Below are positions 5,105-7,530 of a DNA stretch of 7,530 bases, piece by piece. Below the pieces are notes generated by a model. It had not been told where the DNA came from. It saw only the letters and a list, made by a program, of their open reading frames with translations, and did not search any database. Numbering within the stretch: position 1 is the stretch's first letter; every line of letters starts with the position of its first letter. Source of the stretch: Clostridiales bacterium (lineage in GTDB: Bacteria > Bacillota > Peptococcia > DRI-13 > UBA5745); NCBI GenBank assembly GCA_009776595.1, contig WRNN01000002.1, positions 12,236 to 19,765 of the forward strand. The letters run 5' to 3'. A program made the translations under genes and the position numbers.

Positions 5105-6658
5105 ATGATGTCCATGTTTTGTTTTCAGTGTGAGCAAACGGCCGGAGGGCGCGCCTGCACAATAAACGGCGTGTGCGGCAAAACAGCCGATACCGCCAAT
5201 CTGCAGGACGCCCTCACCGGAGAACTGATCGGGCTTGCGCAAGCTGTGGAGGGCAAGGCGCCCGGATCCGCTCACAAAGCTGTTCTTGACGCGCTGTTTG
5301 CCACCTTGACCAATGTGAACTTCAATGCCGAGTCGATCGGGAAGCTGACGGAAAGGATCAAAGCCGAAAAAGCAAAATTAGCGGCAAAAGGCAAGGACTT
5401 CGGCATGAACCGGTTATGGGAAGCCGACGAAGACATCCGCTCGCTTCAATCCCTTTTGCTCTTCGGACTTCGCGGCATGGCAGCTTATGCCTATCACGCG
5501 TATGCACTTGGTAAATCGGACGGGGATGTCGACGCCTTTTTCTACAAAGGTCTCGCCGCCTTAGGGGAGGAGCACTCCGCGGAGGAACTGCTCGCTCTCG
5601 TAATGGAGCTGGGCCATGTGAACCTGCGCTGCATGGCGCTCCTTGACGAAGCGAATACCGGCGCCTATGGGACGCCTGTTCCCACAAAAGTCAGTTATAC
5701 GATCGAGCCCGGTCCCTTTATCGTCATCTCCGGACACGACCTGCGCGACCTCAAGCTGCTGTTGGAGCAGACACAAGGCCAAGGCGTCGACGTCTACACC
5801 CATGGTGAAATGCTGCCGGCGCACGCCTATCCGGAGTTAAGCAAATATCCGCATCTCAAAGGCCATTTCGGCACAGCATGGCAGAATCAGCAGAATGAGT
5901 TTGACGCTATCCCCGCCCCGGTTTTGTTTACGACCAACTGTCTGATGCCGGTCAAATCCGGCTATGACGACAGGGTATATACAACCGCTGTTGTTTCTTA
6001 TCCCGGTTTAGTGCATATAGGTGAAGAGAAAGACTTTTCGGCGCTGATTCAAAAGGCGCTGGCGCTCGGAGGCTATCGGGAAGCGCGTAAGATGACCGGG
6101 ATCAACGGCGGCGCCAGTCTCATGACCGGCTTCGCCAGAGGGACGGTACTGTCGGCAGCCGGCAAGATCATCGACGCGGTCAAAGCGGGCGCGATCAAGC
6201 ACTTCTTCTTAGTCGGCGGCTGCGACGGCGCAAAACCCGGTCGAAACTACTACACGGATTTTGTGAAACAGACGCCGAAAGATACCGTCATCCTCACGCT
6301 GGCCTGCGGCAAATTCCGCTTCAACGACCTCGATATCGGCGAAATCGGCGGCTTTCCCCGGATCATGGATATGGGGCAATGCAACGACGCGTACAGCGCG
6401 ATCCAGGTCGCCGTCGCCCTCTCGGAAGCATTCGGCTGCAGCGTCAACGAACTGCCTTTGACACTGGTACTCTCCTGGTATGAACAGAAAGCCGTCGTGA
6501 TTCTATTGACGCTGCTTGCTCTCGGGATCCGGAACATCTACCTCGGGCCAAGCCTTCCGGCCTTTGTATCGCCGAATATCCTCAACACCTTGGTTGAGCA
6601 GTTCCAACTAACGCCGATATCGACTCCCGAAGCGGATCTGGCGAAAATTCTGGGCTAA
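5105..6658 (+). CDS. hcp: Hybrid-cluster protein, class I (hydroxylamine / NO reductase)
   Basis: 517 aa; the start is ATG at 5105 or 5108, both after AAAGGAGG (5 or 8 nt spacing). N-terminal cluster ligands C6-x2-C9-x8-C18-x5-C24 match class I Hcp, which carries a [4Fe-4S] site. The ligands of the hybrid Fe-S-O cluster are all present: H211, E235, C279, C373 (the persulfide Cys in GGCDGAKPG), C401, C426, E460 and K462. Their spacing agrees almost exactly with that of the Desulfovibrio enzyme as I recall it. Hcp is cytoplasmic and reduces NO to N2O (and hydroxylamine to ammonia in vitro), protecting anaerobes against nitrosative stress. No hcr reductase gene adjoins it, so electrons probably come from ferredoxin or another donor. 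A bidirectional terminator follows. The protein appears complete and functional. Confidence 0.97.
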   Translation: MMSMFCFQCEQTAGGRACTINGVCGKTADTANLQDALTGELIGLAQAVEGKAPGSAHKAVLDALFATLTNVNFNAESIGKLTERIKAEKAKLAAKGKDFGMNRLWEADEDIRSLQSLLLFGLRGMAAYAYHAYALGKSDGDVDAFFYKGLAALGEEHSAEELLALVMELGHVNLRCMALLDEANTGAYGTPVPTKVSYTIEPGPFIVISGHDLRDLKLLLEQTQGQGVDVYTHGEMLPAHAYPELSKYPHLKGHFGTAWQNQQNEFDAIPAPVLFTTNCLMPVKSGYDDRVYTTAVVSYPGLVHIGEEKDFSALIQKALALGGYREARKMTGINGGASLMTGFARGTVLSAAGKIIDAVKAGAIKHFFLVGGCDGAKPGRNYYTDFVKQTPKDTVILTLACGKFRFNDLDIGEIGGFPRIMDMGQCNDAYSAIQVAVALSEAFGCSVNELPLTLVLSWYEQKAVVILLTLLALGIRNIYLGPSLPAFVSPNILNTLVEQFQLTPISTPEADLAKILG

Positions 6659-6670
6659 TACTCATACGAC

Positions 6671-6720
6671 AAAAAAGGACTGTCCCTTGGCAGCATCGCC
6701 GGGGAACAGTCCTCTTTTTT
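6671..6720. terminator. Bidirectional intrinsic terminator between hcp and tuf
   Basis: Stem AGGACTGT (6676-6683) with ACAGTCCT (6706-6713), extended by CCC/GGG across a one-base bulge. It is flanked by an A6 run on the left and a T-run (CTCTTTTTT) on the right, so it can end hcp transcripts rightwards and tuf transcripts leftwards. It starts 12 nt after the hcp stop; the tuf stop lies 58 nt to its right. Confidence 0.92.
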
Positions 6721-6778
6721 ATGTTTACTCTCGGAATGGCTTTGTTTTGTCCGCTTATGGCTTATACAGGATCCGTCT

Positions 6779-7530
6779 TTACATGACGACGGAAGCCACC
6801 ACCCCGGAACCGACAGTCCTGCCGCCTTCGCGGATAGCAAAGCGCAGGCCCTGTTCGATGGCGATGGGCGTGATCAGCTCGATGGTCATCCGGATGTTGT
6901 CGCCGGGCATACACATTTCCACGCCTTCGGGAAGCGTCGCCACCCCGGTCACGTCCGTGGTCCGGAAGTAGAACTGCGGCCGGTATCCTGTGAAGAAGGG
7001 CGTATGGCGTCCCCCTTCCTCTTTCGTCAGCACGTAGACCTCCGACTCAAACTTGGTATGGGGCTTGATCGAACCCGGCTTGGCGATGACCTGCCCACGC
7101 TCGATCTCCTTCTTGTCCACGCCGCGCAGCAGCACGCCGATGTTGTCCCCCGCTTCCGCCTGATCCAGCAGCTTCCGGAACATCTCCACTCCTGTGACCA
7201 CCGTCTTCCGGCTGGTGTCCTTCAGCCCGACGATTTCTACCTCGTCGCTCACCTTGACTACGCCCCGGTCTACACGCCCCGTGGCAACCGTACCGCGACC
7301 CGTGATCGAGAATACGTCCTCTACCGGCATCAGGAAAGGCTGGTCCTTCGGACGGTCCGGCGTCGGGATAAAGCTGTCCACCGCGTCCATCAGTTCCATA
7401 ATCTTGGAGGCCCATTCCCCCTGGGGGTTCTGCAGGGCGTCCAGCGCGGAACCGCGGATCACGGGGATGTCGTCGCCGGGGAAATCATAGGCGCTGAGCA
7501 GCTCGCGTATCTCCATCTCCACCAGCTCCA
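6779..7530 (-). CDS. tuf: Elongation factor Tu (5' part cut by window)
   Basis: 249 residues of the C-terminal part are visible out of about 400; the frame is open to the right edge (first full codons encode [10 protein letters not shown]). EF-Tu delivers aminoacyl-tRNA to the ribosome as a GTP complex. Visible: the end of the G domain including the GSAL (G5) motif; domain 2 beginning at [18 protein letters not shown] with the VDRG turn; and domain 3 with [11 protein letters not shown] and [15 protein letters not shown]. The G1-G4 motifs lie outside the window. It ends in VVASVVM, unlike the more common ending in IIE. No gene follows within the window on this strand, so this copy is the last gene of its transcript, ended by the shared terminator. 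The usual str-operon continuation into rpsJ is absent. Confidence 0.97.
   Translation of the reverse strand, partial: ELVEMEIRELLSAYDFPGDDIPVIRGSALDALQNPQGEWASKIMELMDAVDSFIPTPDRPKDQPFLMPVEDVFSITGRGTVATGRVDRGVVKVSDEVEIVGLKDTSRKTVVTGVEMFRKLLDQAEAGDNIGVLLRGVDKKEIERGQVIAKPGSIKPHTKFESEVYVLTKEEGGRHTPFFTGYRPQFYFRTTDVTGVATLPEGVEMCMPGDNIRMTIELITPIAIEQGLRFAIREGGRTVGSGVVASVVM

Noticed and set aside
1..7530. CRISPR, insertion sequences, tRNA/rRNA genes, prophage or toxin-antitoxin genes
   Set aside because: No spaced direct repeats, transposase motifs, cloverleaf-like segments or phage-type proteins were seen on either strand.

Overview
The window looks like chromosomal DNA from a strictly anaerobic bacterium, most likely a Clostridia-type member of the Bacillota. 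The reasons are strong AAGGAGG-type ribosome binding sites, a MetV/HdrA-like/MvhD-like gene set typical of anaerobes with the Wood-Ljungdahl (C1) pathway, a class I hybrid-cluster protein, and sigma-A-like promoters. The genus cannot be told from the sequence alone. No mobile element, CRISPR array, tRNA or rRNA was found.

Left part (1-2966, minus strand): an operon reads leftwards off the window. Its order is an HdrA-like flavoprotein (330 aa), then a fused protein made of a degenerate HdrA-like module, two [4Fe-4S] sites and an MvhD-like domain (486 aa), then metV, which is cut by the window edge. The spacing is 16 nt and then a 4-nt overlap, so the three are surely co-transcribed and probably form one electron-transfer complex. 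MetV is the iron-sulfur/zinc partner of methylene-tetrahydrofolate reductase MetF, and metF is expected just beyond position 1. The two HdrA-like proteins resemble the QmoA/QmoB layout. The pair probably brings electrons, perhaps by flavin-based bifurcation or confurcation, to methylene-THF reduction in the methyl branch.

Centre (2967-3452): a 486-nt divergent control region. It holds an extended -10 promoter with a 5' hairpin for the HdrA-like operon on the minus strand. On the plus strand it holds a consensus promoter (TTGACA, 18 nt, TATAAT) facing a roughly 290-nt leader with competing inverted repeats. The hexamer TGGTAT/ATACCA recurs five times.

Right of centre (3453-5018, plus): a PucR/CdaR-type transcriptional regulator with a C-terminal helix-turn-helix. 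It is divergent from the HdrA-like operon and upstream of hcp, so it could control either or both. hcp (5105-6658, plus) encodes a complete class I hybrid-cluster protein (NO/hydroxylamine reductase) with all cluster ligands. Its upstream gap carries a palindrome placed like a class II CRP/FNR site, and it shares a 10-mer with the region before the regulator.

Right end: a bidirectional terminator (6671-6720) separates hcp from tuf (elongation factor Tu), which enters from the right on the minus strand and is cut at its 5' end. The known parts therefore cover translation (tuf), nitrosative-stress defence (hcp) and C1/electron metabolism (metV and HdrA-like genes). The least understood parts are the degenerate HdrA duplicate and the control region.
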